Shown here piece by piece: positions 13,177 through 24,200 of a DNA stretch of 64,000 bases. The notes under the pieces were generated by a model. The model worked only from the letters and a program-made list of their open reading frames with translations, was not told the origin of the DNA and did no database searches. The stretch lies in the NCBI GenBank assembly GCA_963281155.1, contig CAUJLY010000001.1, positions 8,494,001 through 8,558,000 on the forward strand, read 5' to 3'. This DNA comes from Rhabditophanes sp. KR3021. Its lineage: Eukaryota; Nematoda; Chromadorea; Rhabditida; Alloionematidae. Each line of letters starts with the position of its first letter. Position 1 is the stretch's first letter. The position numbers were made by a program, and so were the translations under genes.

Positions 13177-13209
13177 TCTAGAGAGAAAGTCGCGTACGAC
13201 CTCTCTCTA
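13177..13209. other. Strong hairpin upstream of the tRNA-like gene
   Basis: TAGAGAG pairs with CTCTCTA and the inner GTCG pairs with CGAC around a CGTA loop, with a small AAA/CT internal bulge. The structure ends about 15 bp before the tRNA-like body. Its function is unknown. Confidence 0.6.
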
Positions 13210-13223
13210 AAAGCAAAGTTAGA

Positions 13224-13295
13224 AAAGTGCTAGTATAGTGGTGAGTATCCGCGCCTGTCACGTGCGAGACCAGGGTTCGATTCCCTGGCTGGGAG
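13224..13295 (+). tRNA. tRNA-Asp(GTC)-like gene with broken acceptor stem, likely pseudogene
   Basis: The D arm, anticodon arm and T arm all match tRNA-Asp. The loop CTGTCAC places anticodon GTC at 13257-13259, and the anticodon stem CGCGC/GTGCG keeps all five pairs. The T stem CAGGG/CCCTG encloses TTCGATT, and a short T run follows at 13300. The internal A and B boxes look usable. The 3' acceptor strand GCTGGGA should face TCCCAGC, but the 5' strand reads AAAGTGC, so only the two innermost pairs form. Either the 5' end was replaced, or this is a tRNA-derived repeat or pseudogene. A working tRNA would need editing or trimming, for which there is no evidence here. Confidence 0.7.
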
Positions 13296-13299
13296 TATC

Positions 13300-13897
13300 T
13301 TTTTGCCAACTCGGAGCTAATCGTTTTCATCGCTAAAAGCACCTTTTTAACTGTTTTATACACTACAACTAAAATTAGACAGTTAACCAAGTTTTTACTG
13401 AATCGAAAAGGAATACGGGGGATGATAGCAACAAAGCAATCAGATGAACGGATACCTTGAGGTATGCTTGCACAAACAATTTTAAAATATATTGGCTAAT
13501 CATTCAATTCAAAGTATTTTGCAAAGATTGTTTGAATAGTTCAATTATCACAAACAAAGTCATTTGTATGGCTGTGATTAATGATAGTTTAAGACATGTT
13601 CCGTTATCATTTAACAACACAATATGCCAATTATATTTAGCAATAAAAATGTACCATTTAACAAAAAGTTGGTTATTAATCCACCTCTACGATCTCTTTT
13701 GATACAGTAAATTGGAACATGCCGACTACCTTAGTTTATTTGTTATTACCTTTTATGATAGAAGACGTAGTATAATTGGAAGTAGATTAATTTATTAGGG
13801 TAAAATATTATCTTTTAATTGACACTTATTACATACCTAATTATTTGCAAACTAAGTTGATGTTGTAAAAGCAATGTGATGTTTATGAATGCAAAAA
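13300..13897. other. Spacer between tRNA-like gene and 5S gene
   Basis: AT-rich. A 246-bp open frame at 13457-13702 has AT-driven composition and no supporting signals. Nothing else seen. Confidence 0.5.
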
Positions 13898-14015
13898 GCT
13901 TACACCACTACGGATTCCCAGGACGTCTCCGATCCAAGTACTAAGGTAGCTCGAAGTTGATTCACTTCTCAGATCGAACGGGATGAGGTGCTTTCAACAT
14001 GATATGAGCGTAAGC
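13898..14015 (-). rRNA. 5S ribosomal RNA
   Basis: The minus strand reads GCTTACGCTCATATCATG at its 5' end and ends GGTGTAAGCT, so the terminal GCTTAC/GTAAGC helix is intact. The internal promoter region carries the conserved GTACTTGGATCGGAGACG and CCTGGGAATCC blocks. Length is about 118 nt, as expected for 5S. A TTTTT terminator follows immediately. Loop positions around GATCTGAGAAGTGAATCAAC differ from the nematode consensus I know, so this may be a variant copy. It lies 320 bp downstream of the SL RNA gene in the same orientation. Linkage of 5S and SL RNA genes is a known nematode arrangement. Confidence 0.93.
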
Positions 14016-14227
14016 GATAATGCATATCAAGAAAGTTTACTTAAACTAAAGCGACATTTTGATACACCAGCTCAAATGGGTTACCCCAGTTATAAAAGAA
14101 GTGTTATAACAATCTTGCACATTTATAGACCGATTTTGTGCTATGTACCCGTATAATTGCTTAATTCAATAAATTAGTAACATTTTATTCAATAATTTTA
14201 AAAGCAAGATGTTAACTCTCCTTCAAT

Positions 14228-14352
14228 TTGATTTATTAGAAACCTCTTCAAATTGATTTATTAGAAACCTTTTCAGATTGATTAATTAGAAACCTTTTCA
14301 AATTGATTAATTAGAAACCTTTGCAGATTGATTTATTAGAAACCTCTTCAGA
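14228..14352. repeat. 25-bp tandem repeat, five copies
   Basis: Units starting TTGATTTATTAGAAACC (or TTGATTAATTAG) lie at 14228, 14253, 14278, 14303 and 14328, an exact 25-bp period. The last unit runs into the 3' end of the SL RNA gene: the minus-strand GGTTTC in every unit is also the 3' arm of the RNA's terminal hairpin. The array looks like amplification of the gene's 3' flank. Confidence 0.95.
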
Positions 14353-14430
14353 TTTCATTCCAAAATTTGGCTACAGAATTCATTTAGAATCCTGAACGCA
14401 TACTAACCTCAAACTGGGTTTTTTTAAACC
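14335..14430 (-). ncRNA. Spliced leader (SL) RNA, divergent SL1 type
   Basis: Donor RNA for trans-splicing, which caps mRNA 5' ends with a short leader. Reading the minus strand from 14430, the leader is GGTTTAA, five more A, then CCCAGTTTGAG (23 nt, 14408-14430), followed by the 5' splice site GTTAGT. Known nematode SL1 also starts GGTTTAA and ends CCCAAGTTTGAG. A perfect 8-bp hairpin CAGGATTC/GAATTCTG with a five-base loop comes next. Then comes the Sm-protein site AAATTTTGGAA at 14358-14368, and a 6-bp 3' hairpin GAAATC/GGTTTC with loop TGAAGA. Order, spacing and total length (about 95 nt) fit SL RNAs. The leader differs from canonical SL1 in its middle and lacks one A before GTTTGAG. Confidence 0.88.
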
Positions 14431-14500
14431 GTCTTAGTATCACCGTTGCTGTATTTTATATGCACAACTACGATAATCGGAAGTGGGTCTTTATTTTATA

Positions 14501-14508
14501 ATGCAAAT
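14501..14508. promoter_or_regulatory. Octamer motif upstream of the SL RNA gene
   Basis: ATGCAAAT (ATTTGCAT on the minus strand) lies 71-78 bp upstream of the SL RNA start. The octamer is an enhancer element of some animal snRNA genes, so a promoter role is plausible. It is short enough to be chance. Confidence 0.3.
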
Positions 14509-14598
14509 GCTTATCCGTATTTAAGCTGCTCAACATAAATAATACTCCAATAAGATTGATACATTCTACGTTGACAAGTATAGGACCATTTTGGTGAA

Positions 14599-15216
14599 TT
14601 GTCGGAGTTGCTTATAACAGCGTTATTGGAATATCTATCAATGATGCAAAATCAGGGAATCGCTATCGAAAGTCGCCAATCTAGGCATATTATAAGAATT
14701 GATTTGGATGAAAAAGAATCCTTCCAATTGTGGAAGATGATAAATATGCAAGCTGACTTTTTCCCAGTACAAGAAATAATGAATATTATCAGCAACTAAC
14801 AAATTTAAACAATTTAAAAGTATTTGAAATTTGTGATAGTTCTGGCTTCTTGCCGTAATAATGAGGAAAAGTATGAAATGTAAAAGAGTCTTCTTCGGCT
14901 TGCTTGAACTAAGTTAAGACGGTTTAAAATCCCTTGTTGTTTTGTAAACTTGCCAGATTTAATGAGCTTGATTGCTCATGGGTATCCAGAATTGATGGCA
15001 CTGAGTTTAATTGATAATAATGAAGAGCTGAGAACGATATATTCACATAATTACTACTTCATTGGAATCCCAAATTTGGAACATTTGTCGATTCCTTTCA
15101 ATAAGCAACTTCCTTCTACCCTTCAAAGACTTGGTTATTTTGTGGATGAGGAGATTGAAATTATTGGAGTTAAAGAATTTAATGGATTGTTAGTGATGAT
15201 AAGTCAGATAAATTAG
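14599..15216 (+). pseudogene. Remnant of a leucine-rich (F-box-associated-like) gene
   Basis: Two open pieces in separate frames, 14599-14799 and 14950-15216, are linked by stop-containing sequence that still reads NLKVFEICDSSGFLP. The second piece has leucine-rich-repeat-like spacing (IPNLEHLSIPFNKQLPSTLQ), resembling PPSLQSLEWI in the F-box gene at 52575. A further echo, VPHLMRISDLDLSIE, occurs near 15470-15515. No F-box remains. A split functional gene is possible, but the stops at 14797 and near 14855 argue for decay. Confidence 0.45.
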
Positions 15217-16100
15217 CATACATATATTTTCATTATTCTTATTTACAAGGAAGGCTTTTTCTTAAATGAACGTCCTCATTTTTAATTATCTGTACACCCA
15301 GATTCCTACGAATCTGCAGTTAGCATCACCAAATGGCGATAAATAATACAGCCTCGATTAGTCCAAGGCTATCAAACTAATTGTAAAACTTACTTAGCTT
15401 TTCCGGTATTTTGGAAATTGTATTGCCATTTAGGCATTTGTGTTGAATCGCCTACCAAACAACATATTGAAGTGCCCCACTTGATGCGAATCAGCGATTT
15501 GGACCTAAGCATTGAATAAAGATAATAAATGCATTTTGTAATGAATTGTATGCAATATCTTTTAAGAAGTGCATAAAATCTGATTGTATATGACTCTGTT
15601 AAAGAGTTTGTATGATTGCTAGCCGTTCCATCGGTCCTTTATATAGAATTGAAGGTATTTTAGCAACCACTTGTAATGCTTAATATGAAAAAAGTAGCGT
15701 AATTGTCCAAAAGTGTTCAGTAAATATATGACCTAAAGATATATTTATTTAGGGATGATCCATTATTCCTTTTATTTTAACATTACTATGACAAATTGGG
15801 ATTGCGGTGAGCAAAGATGCTATTTTAAACCACAGATTAAATGCGATCTAATTATTAAGTGTGATCTATAGATTAAATGTAATCTACGACTAAGTTTCAA
15901 AGAAAGTTGCTGTAATAGCGTAATTTCTAGTTACAGTGATGCTGCAACAAGTTTATTAGCTTAAAAGGGTACAGTCTCCTCATTCTTGCTATTTAACAGT
16001 CATTCTTATTAAGATATATTGTAATTAAACATATTTACATTACATACTTACCTTTCGTTTATGTTTCATCGTCAACATCTTTGTGGTCTATCACATTATT
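15217..16100. other. Intergenic
   Basis: AT-rich. It holds a short imperfect triple repeat around GATTAAATGCGATCTA near 15835-15890 and the possible tail of the upstream remnant. No gene seen. Confidence 0.45.
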
Positions 16101-16118
16101 TTTTCAGAATAAGTAGCA

Positions 16119-18054
16119 ATGTTTGATTGCAAGTGTGGATTAGAAACTTGCTTGGAATTAGAAGAAGAAATTATCAATGATGAGCTGAACAAATATCATC
16201 TGAATCCAAGGTATGCAGAATTATTTCGTCATATGCTAAAATATACGAAAAGTAATTGCCATGTTCCAACTACGTCTTTCCAAAATGAACGATCATCTTC
16301 TGACCATTCTCCAAAAACTGTTCCAAGAAAGCGCCTTAGCAATACCAAATTAATTACTCTTCCTAGGAAAAAAGTCTGCACTCCAGTTGGTGCGGAACAT
16401 CTTTCTAATCCTAAACTCACTCAAAATGGCATGAGCAACCGTGTCGAGGAATCTAAATTGAGCGAGCCTAATTTATTAGTTAAAGACAAGCAAGATGTTT
16501 TAAGTCTAAAGCCAACGGATTTACCAATCACTACAATTAATGGGAATATAGTGAATGAATCAGCAAAAGCTAGACAGATAATTTCAGATTCAGATAAAAA
16601 CATTCCATCTAGTGCTTTAGCAACAGGCAATTCAACTACGACATGTAATCCTAATATTAGCAGGTACAATCATGATTGCGATCAAAATATTATCAAGATT
16701 TATGCCTCTGGTACAACTCCCAAAGATAGTAATGATTTCAAAAGCTACGCAGGAGCAGCCGATGACATGGATGCATTGCTTGGCACAACATTTGATATGG
16801 ACCAATCAAGGCCGCTCAATTTGGAAAATATTATGAAGTATATCAGAATATCGCTCACCAAAACAAATATATCGGACAAGATATTTGCACACGTTGTTTT
16901 GGGTATAAGTGAAGGCCGTTTCAGTGAACTCTTGCTACACCCACACAAAAATTATAATAATATTAGACATTCTACTCTATTTGTTTACAAGAAGGTCTTC
17001 GCGTATCTGGTCAATCAACATGCCATTGAGTATATGTTTTTGAGGTATGGCAAATGTAGTCCACAAGATAAGACAAGCATTGACCTTTTTAATCCTGAAT
17101 GCATGTTGTCTACACCATCCGTAACATGCGAAGATTCATCTACAATATCTAGACGACTGGCCATATCGGAGACCTTCAAAGCATTATTACCACGTATGGC
17201 TGAAAACAAATTTGAATCAGTACTTGCTGAAAAAATGAATGAAAGCGGATCTACTAGTGGTGACAAAAGAAGAATTGTTGGTACCATCAAAATTGATAAA
17301 TTGGTCCAACAGATGAAAGGATTGCTTTTTGCTACGAAAATTCCATCTTCTGATTTTTGCAATGCCGCTTTCAACATTACAGAGCAACAATTTGAGACTA
17401 TTGTGAGAGAACCAATTAATTGGTGTGACTGTACGGACTCTCAAAAACAAGGTTACACGGAATTGGCTTACTTTATAACAAACGACGATTATGTAAAAGA
17501 TTTCAAAAAACATGGGTTGCAGGCAGTCAACGCATTTAGAGCTTATTTGGCGTGCCAAGGGAATTTGCCAGATTGTGAGAGTGTTGTTAAAAGTGAAGTG
17601 ATAGAAATACGCGTGGACGAAGACAATTTAAAGAAGGAATTCGATGAAGAGCTTCAAAGGGAATTATTTAAGGATATATTTGAAGTTGATTACAAACTGT
17701 ATCTTTTGATTTTATACTACAGTTATATGGAGAAGAACGAGGATGCTATCAACGCAATTACAAAATGGACGACCATCAATGTTGACAGAGTTAAAAAGGA
17801 TCTCCTTCTACTGAAAGATTCAAAAATGGTAAGTTTTAATTATCTAAAACCATTAATACTTGGAGTTATTTTAGGCGAATCTGAGGCCCGATGAAAACAA
17901 TCAATTAGGTAATGATATTGTCAATCCAAAGATATTGCTAATGGAATATGTTTCTAAAACAAAATTGGCTGCGCAGTTCAAAATGTTTGATTACCAATTG
18001 AGACACATTAAATATCTCCTGGATCCAGATCGCTTTGGCACTCGTCAACAGTAA
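16119..18054 (+). CDS. Double CUT-domain protein without recognisable homeodomain
   Basis: Two exons, 16119-17828 and 17875-18054, are joined across a 46-bp GT-AG intron and give 629 residues. CUT domain 1 is near residues 232-297 (LNLENIMKYIRISLTKTNIS, then FAHVVLGISEGRFSELL). It matches the CUT consensus of an amphipathic helix, N-I-S, F-A-x-x-V-L-G and S-E/Q-G. CUT domain 2 near residues 388-455 (IDKLVQQMKGLLFATKIPSS) is more diverged. CUT domains bind DNA, usually next to a homeodomain. Here the C-terminal 180 residues are helical and charged but lack the homeodomain WFxNxR signature, so it is missing or unrecognisable. The N-terminal 200 residues are Ser/Lys-rich linker. A TTTTTTCAG acceptor ends at 16107, 11 nt before the ATG, consistent with SL trans-splicing. 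Likely nuclear DNA-binding regulator. Confidence 0.88.
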
Positions 18055-18988
18055 TATTACTAATTAATAATTAACATTCGACATTTGGCTTAACTAAATA
18101 ATCGCAAAACCAGTCATACTAATATTGCAAGGATTTAAATGATTTGTATTAAAAACAATACCTAAAATATCGTTTTATATTTGAGAACTTTGTAAACACA
18201 ATTACAAGATTCAGTATGTTCAAGTACGAATAAATGAATTTTCAATGCTACTGAATCCTTGCTTGCAAAGTTTCGACTAAATAATCTTGCTGGCTAATAT
18301 TTATATCATATCAGTATACGTTCTTCTCAGATATGGGTAGATTAAACCAAGGAGATCATCTATTTTCAGTAAAGTAATGAGGAAGCAGTGTCCATTTTAT
18401 TGAAAGATATGAAAATGTTTTAATAACTATTTTTAATTTACACCATCGCACAACTTGATTTTGTATGTACAGACGCAGCTTAAATAATACTGTTTGATGT
18501 ACTACTTGGAATTCCGTCTTATCATATGTTAAATAGAATGACTGAGTACATGAGTTCGAAGTCTTTTAGACTATAAATAAGGTTAGTAACTTTTAAGATT
18601 AATTTGATCTCAATTGTTAAATTTTGGAATGAAAGTTTATTACTTTCTAATTTACCATTATTCTCCAAGAACTGTAACAAAAAATAGGTATTTAATGTTT
18701 ATTTTACCAAATATAAGTCAGACTTATTAGTTGGTATTGTACTATTGTATTGACAGCACATTCTATAAATTTATTATTAAAAATAACAGTTATTCTTAAT
18801 GCAAATTCAAACATTTCTGATATGAAATAAAGGAATAAGAATCACTACACGAACCACTCAGCCAGCTCCTCGTAGTAACACATTTTGTAAAATAAAATAT
18901 TTAAAGTAATGCAACCATCCCACAATCAAACAAACATTTAAGTCATCTTTATTAAATTAGCAAATATGTAAAACAAAAGCCACCCATC
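18055..18988. other. Intergenic between convergent genes
   Basis: 3' flanks of the CUT gene and of the minus-strand DB-domain gene. An AATAAA lies near 18229. No other feature seen. Confidence 0.5.
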
Positions 18989-20217
18989 TCAAGCCAATCC
19001 ACTCAGATGACACTGCAACAAATCATACATAGATTGTCCGCATGCAACATGCTGCAACCCTAACGGTCCATACCCATTTTTACTAGCTCTACAAAAAACT
19101 TCACACTGTGGACCTGACTTGGAAGCAATTCTCTTATCCTTGCAACAACTCATATTATCTTTGCCATCTGCTGCACATTCCAGATAAGGAACGACGTGTA
19201 GTAACGAGCAAGCTCCTGTGTGAAGAGCCTTTTTGACATCTAATTCAGTGACGTCGTATCTGCAAAGAGCTTGACAACCACTTGGCATTGACTTTCCACG
19301 GCAACATTTAGATAAACGGTCGTTTGCTTCGGCCATTGAGATGCATGGAATCCAATTAGGTGCTTTGCTGCATGTTTGGCCTCTTATTAAGGTTGATGGT
19401 GAGGGTGGTGGAATTGCAGGCGTCTTTGGCTCAAGTGGCTTAATGGGGAAGGATTTAGGTGTTTGGGTTGTGGTTGTCATTAGTTGATTTGTTTGTGAAG
19501 AAGCCCCATAATCAAAATAGTCTTTATCATCTATGTGGACTAATTCTTTGGGTGGTTTGATTATCTTTTTGCTTCTACCTAGTTTCTTTTCAATGCTTTT
19601 ATTCTCTTTTGCTGGTGTGTTTTTATTTTCTCCTGAATTTGATTTAATTAATTGTTTTGGTAGAGGTAGTGGTAGTGGCGTAGTTGAAGTTGTGAGGAAA
19701 TTCGGGAAAGTAAAAGGAGGAAATAGAGTTGGAATTGGCGGTGGAGTTGTGAAAGCTGTGGTCCGCTCATTTGGAATAATTTCAAAAGGCAACTGAGGAA
19801 ATAAAGTTGTGGTTTGCGGTATAATTTGAAAGGGTTGTGGTGGCAATAAAGTTGGGAATCCCTTGTGAAACGTTTGAGCCGTTCCATCGATCATGAATGC
19901 GGTGTCGGCTTTAATTGGTTTACCTAAAACTTGATATGATCATCTATTAAGCTTTCTAACTAACCTTCAATATTACCCAACATTTGACTAACAGCTTTTC
20001 TTTGCCCTGTTGTTAATCCTCTTAGCTCATCAGTTTTATGATAAGGACAAGAAATACTTTCACACATCTCTTGACAGTTTTCTCTAACCCTGTCACTACA
20101 ACACAAAGACACGTGAAATCTCGAACAATCAAAAGGTTGAACTGCCGAAATGTGTGTCTGTTCAGCTAGATGCATCCTGACTGCTGATAAAATCACTATC
20201 CAAACCCTAATAATCAT
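18989..20217 (-). CDS. Secreted DB-module protein
   Basis: Exons 20217-19965 and 19923-18989 flank a 41-bp intron; 395 residues. The N terminus (MIIRVWIVILSAVRMHLAEQ) is signal-peptide-like. A short Cys-rich half-module follows (CSRFHVSLCCSDRVRENC). A long Pro/Thr/Ser linker occupies about residues 95-265. The C-terminal 125 residues form a complete DB module: CSKAPNWIPC, then CCRGKSMPSGCQALC, CCKDKR and a final CHLSGLA, with Cys and CC spacing typical of this nematode cysteine domain. DB proteins are extracellular and some bind surface receptors; the partner here is unknown. Upstream in-frame residues before the chosen ATG lack another ATG. Confidence 0.88.
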
Positions 20218-21273
20218 AGCTTCTTTGGAAAAAATATTATTCAAAAATAAATTATAACTTCTTTAGTCTAAAGATAAATCAAGTCTTTTCAAAAATGATA
20301 TGACATCTTCAACCAGACCAAACGACTTCTTTCATAAAATCTTAAAAGCTGACATTTCAGGGGTGTCATCGGCCCTGAGGAATCCTGTTTTCGTCAATTA
20401 AAAGATCTCCTTTTTTGGTTTATTTTGTACATATTAAAATGCATTTAATTATGTGTGCAGTATGTTTATCTTAAGTGGGATGTTAAAAAAGTGAAAGTAT
20501 TTATGATGACTCATTTTATTAAGCTTTACTTGTATAATCTCATCAACGAATAGTTATATTTGCATCAAAGGATATTTATACTTGTGTAATACAATTAAAC
20601 GCATCATCACTTAAAAATCATGATGTACTAGGAAATATTTCCACTATACTTCTACTGCCATCTTGTCCTTTTATGTACACATAAATATGTTGATGATATC
20701 AATTCAAAGAAAAGTCAAACCATAAAGCTATTGTTTACTAAACATATCTTTCCTACTTAAATAGATATACCCCACCCCAACTGTTCTTCACTCAAAAGCT
20801 AACTCCTTGAGGAATATATAGAGATGCATGCAAATTTGCACAAATCTTATACAGCCAAGCCACAATTTCAAAACATTCTCTTACATTGACCCCTTCATAA
20901 AAAAGGAGAAAAATTGTGGTTAGTCAAAAGTTGATGTAACAAAGCAAAAATCGTTTTTATTTTCACTTCCGTCCTTTGATAGCGTGTAACTTTTTATATC
21001 TTCCCAACAAAAGAATACACAACACAACACCGACTTCCGGATCGATCTCGAGAAGGCTCTTTAAATTGTCCAAATTTGTATTTAATGAACTGCCATTAAT
21101 GACTACATCAAACCAAGCTTTATTTCAATTGTTGCCAACTCTTAATAACCAACAAATATCTACATCATCTACTATTCTTTACTATTCTTTTTTTGATGTT
21201 ACACATCTTGATTGGCTTAGTTGCGCATCTTAGCTTTATAAAATTTATTACGACTTTATACACAAACATATAA
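20218..21273. other. Divergent intergenic region
   Basis: Lies between the start of the DB-domain gene and the start of the esterase-like gene. It probably contains both promoters. No specific motif could be assigned. Confidence 0.5.
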
Positions 21274-24200
21274 ATGATGCCCCGATTGAAGTTTATTTTT
21301 GTAAACTTTATTATTGGATGTTTTTTTATTAAGCAAATAAATGGATCAGTTAGACGGACACATTCCATTGAATTGACGACTGATTCAGGCTCGGTTAGAG
21401 GAGAGTATTTGGTAAGTTATTTAAGATTGACCAGCATAACTAAATTTTTATAGACAATTGGTGCACATGACTTTGCAGTTTTTAAAGGAATCCCTTATGC
21501 TGCCCCACCCGTCGGCTCCCTTCGTTTTCAGAGACCCGAGCCACCAGCAAAATGGCGTGGAGTCATGAATGCTACCCAATATCCTTCAATGTGTGCTCAG
21601 AAACCACGTTCCAGCGAAACAGATCCCCTCAATGTCTTTAGAATGCACATATCCGAAGATTGCCTCTATATCAATGTCTTCGCACCACCTCAATTTACCA
21701 ACCAAAGCTACCCTGTCATGGTATACATCCATGATGGCAATTTTCAAAAAGGCTCCTCAGCTGATTATCCTCAAGATGCCATCTTGAATAATTTTGTGTC
21801 ACGTAAAATAATTTTTATTAGCTTCAATTATCGTCTTTCTGTGTTTGGTTTTTTGTCGACTGGAGATGAGATTGCTCCAGGGAACAATGGCTTGTGGGAT
21901 TGCATCAGTGCTTTAAAATGGGTCAATGCGAATGCTCATGTCTTTGGAGGTGATCCGGAGAATATTATTTTGGCTGGACATGGTTCAGGAGCGGCTGCAG
22001 CTTCTTTGCTCGCCTTATCTCCAAAGGGAGAAGGCTTATTTCATAAGATTTTATTATTAAGTGGGACTGGTATTGGGCCTGGAGTGGTCAGAAATACGGC
22101 AATTAATGCTACTTGGAGTTTAGATGAAAAGTTGCAATGCAGATCATTTAACTCAAGTGAACTGTTCGATTGCTTTAAAAAACAATTAAAAGATGAAATT
22201 TTGGATGTGAGTAGGATTTTCTTTGATGATTATGAGGATTTTACACCTATCGTTGATGGGCCTTATGGGATCATTCCAGAAGATCCAGAAATCCTGGCCA
22301 CCTACAGACCGAAAATCCCCATCATGCTCGGAACAACACACGACGAATCTTCGCTTCGAATAGTAATCTTACAACAAAAAGCCATCAACTTAACCTACAT
22401 GACAACAAACGATGCCGAAGCCCTAGTAATGAATTTAACATCCACATACCCAGGCTTCATAAATCACCCCCTTATATCAGAAGGCTGCAAACACGAATAT
22501 GTGTGGTCAAAAATCAACCCCGACGCCGAACCCAAAGACTTACCGGAAAGTCTCCTGACAATGTATTCCCATTTCTGGTATGATTCACCAGCCGCCAGAC
22601 TAGCGTCATTTTACGCAAAGCAACAAGTTCCTGTCTTTCTATATTCATTTGATCATGTGTCTGAAAACTTTCAAATAGATCGTGCATTCCATGGAATTGA
22701 TGAAATTTTTTTATTTGACATGGAACCTAAATTCTTACAAACAAGAAAAGATAAAAATTGGCAACTTGACAGAAGAGTTACGGAAATTTTTGCTGAGTTG
22801 ATTATTAATTTTATGAAGTATGGGTACGTTCAAGGTTTCTTATATCAGTGGTTCTATTTAAGTATAGTTAGTTCTATTTAAGTATTAAAATTTCTTTTTT
22901 CCTCAAAAGAAAAAGATAAGTGGACTACAAAAGTCAAGGCTTTACAGTTAGATCCATTACTTTAATATATCAATCACACAATTTTTTAATTGCTTCCTCA
23001 TTTCCTCCCTTGATCACATGTCTACACTCCATACTATTAGATAATTTTTAAAAAATGTAAAGAATTATTTGCATCATGATATAATCAAAATAGTGATTGT
23101 AATTTCACCTACGCAAATACTTATTTGATGAGAGCACAACTTTTTTAGTCATATATCATCACATAACTGAATTGAAAAGTTCTTTTTTGTTTAATAGTAA
23201 TAATATGTATTTAATGAAGGAAGAAGAAGTAGTAAATGGTTGATAGTGTGTATGTTGTGATTGCAATGTTTAATTGGTTAGTGCATTTACTTTCACAACC
23301 ATCTTTATGTACATTTTCAACAAAAAAGACCTGTAAGGTAGACTTTTGGTGAAGTCGTGAGTTATGCAAATTTTAAGAATTTTAAGTTGACATGAATTTA
23401 AAGAGATTTCGAAATATATCTTCCACGATTTACCAATATTTACCCTACTTTTTATAGTTCACCTACTCCAGAAAATTCGGGCTTTACCTTTAATTGGACT
23501 TCAATGGAACCTGAAACACTTTCGTACTTGGCAATTACGGATACTCCAGCTATGAATGTTGGATACAGATGGAAAGGGCACATCTTTTGGAATTGGTATG
23601 CCCGTCATTTGGATGCTGTTGATGTTGGGAATTTGCAGAAAATTGCTCAATTAGACAAGCAATTGGGAGATTATCAGGTATTTTTTATTTACCATTATCG
23701 TTTAATTATTTATTTTAGGTAAGAAGATCTTTAAAAAACATACTCGATTAAAAATAACGGCATCATGATCGACGGGTGATATTTGCAAGGTAGCTTGTAG
23801 GTCAAGAGCTTCGTTGACAAGTTGTTCATCAACATAAATAACCATAACTTGTCTGGTCGTGTTAATTAAGAAAAGTTGTTTAGGATGTGTTGACTAAATA
23901 AGTTAGGTAACTACTTTTTTGATGATTGTCAACAACAACAATTGTACCATCATTTTAATGGTTTGTTAAATATTATTAAGTTGCAATTTTCCTAAGATGT
24001 GTTAATAATGCATTTTAATCAGACAAATTAGGTGTTATTTATCTTTTGACATACTGTTCATAAAAGACAAGTCTTCATTTAAGTACTTTAGTTTTTTGGT
24101 AATTGAATTTGAATCCAATTTGAATAATTATCAGTCACCAGACCTTTGACTCATTACCTACTACCTACAAAAGGTAACTTAATTAAAGAACAATCAAAAC

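Noticed and set aside
13457..13702. 81-codon plus-strand open frame near the tRNA-like gene
   Set aside because: AT-driven composition, no splice site, promoter or family signal.
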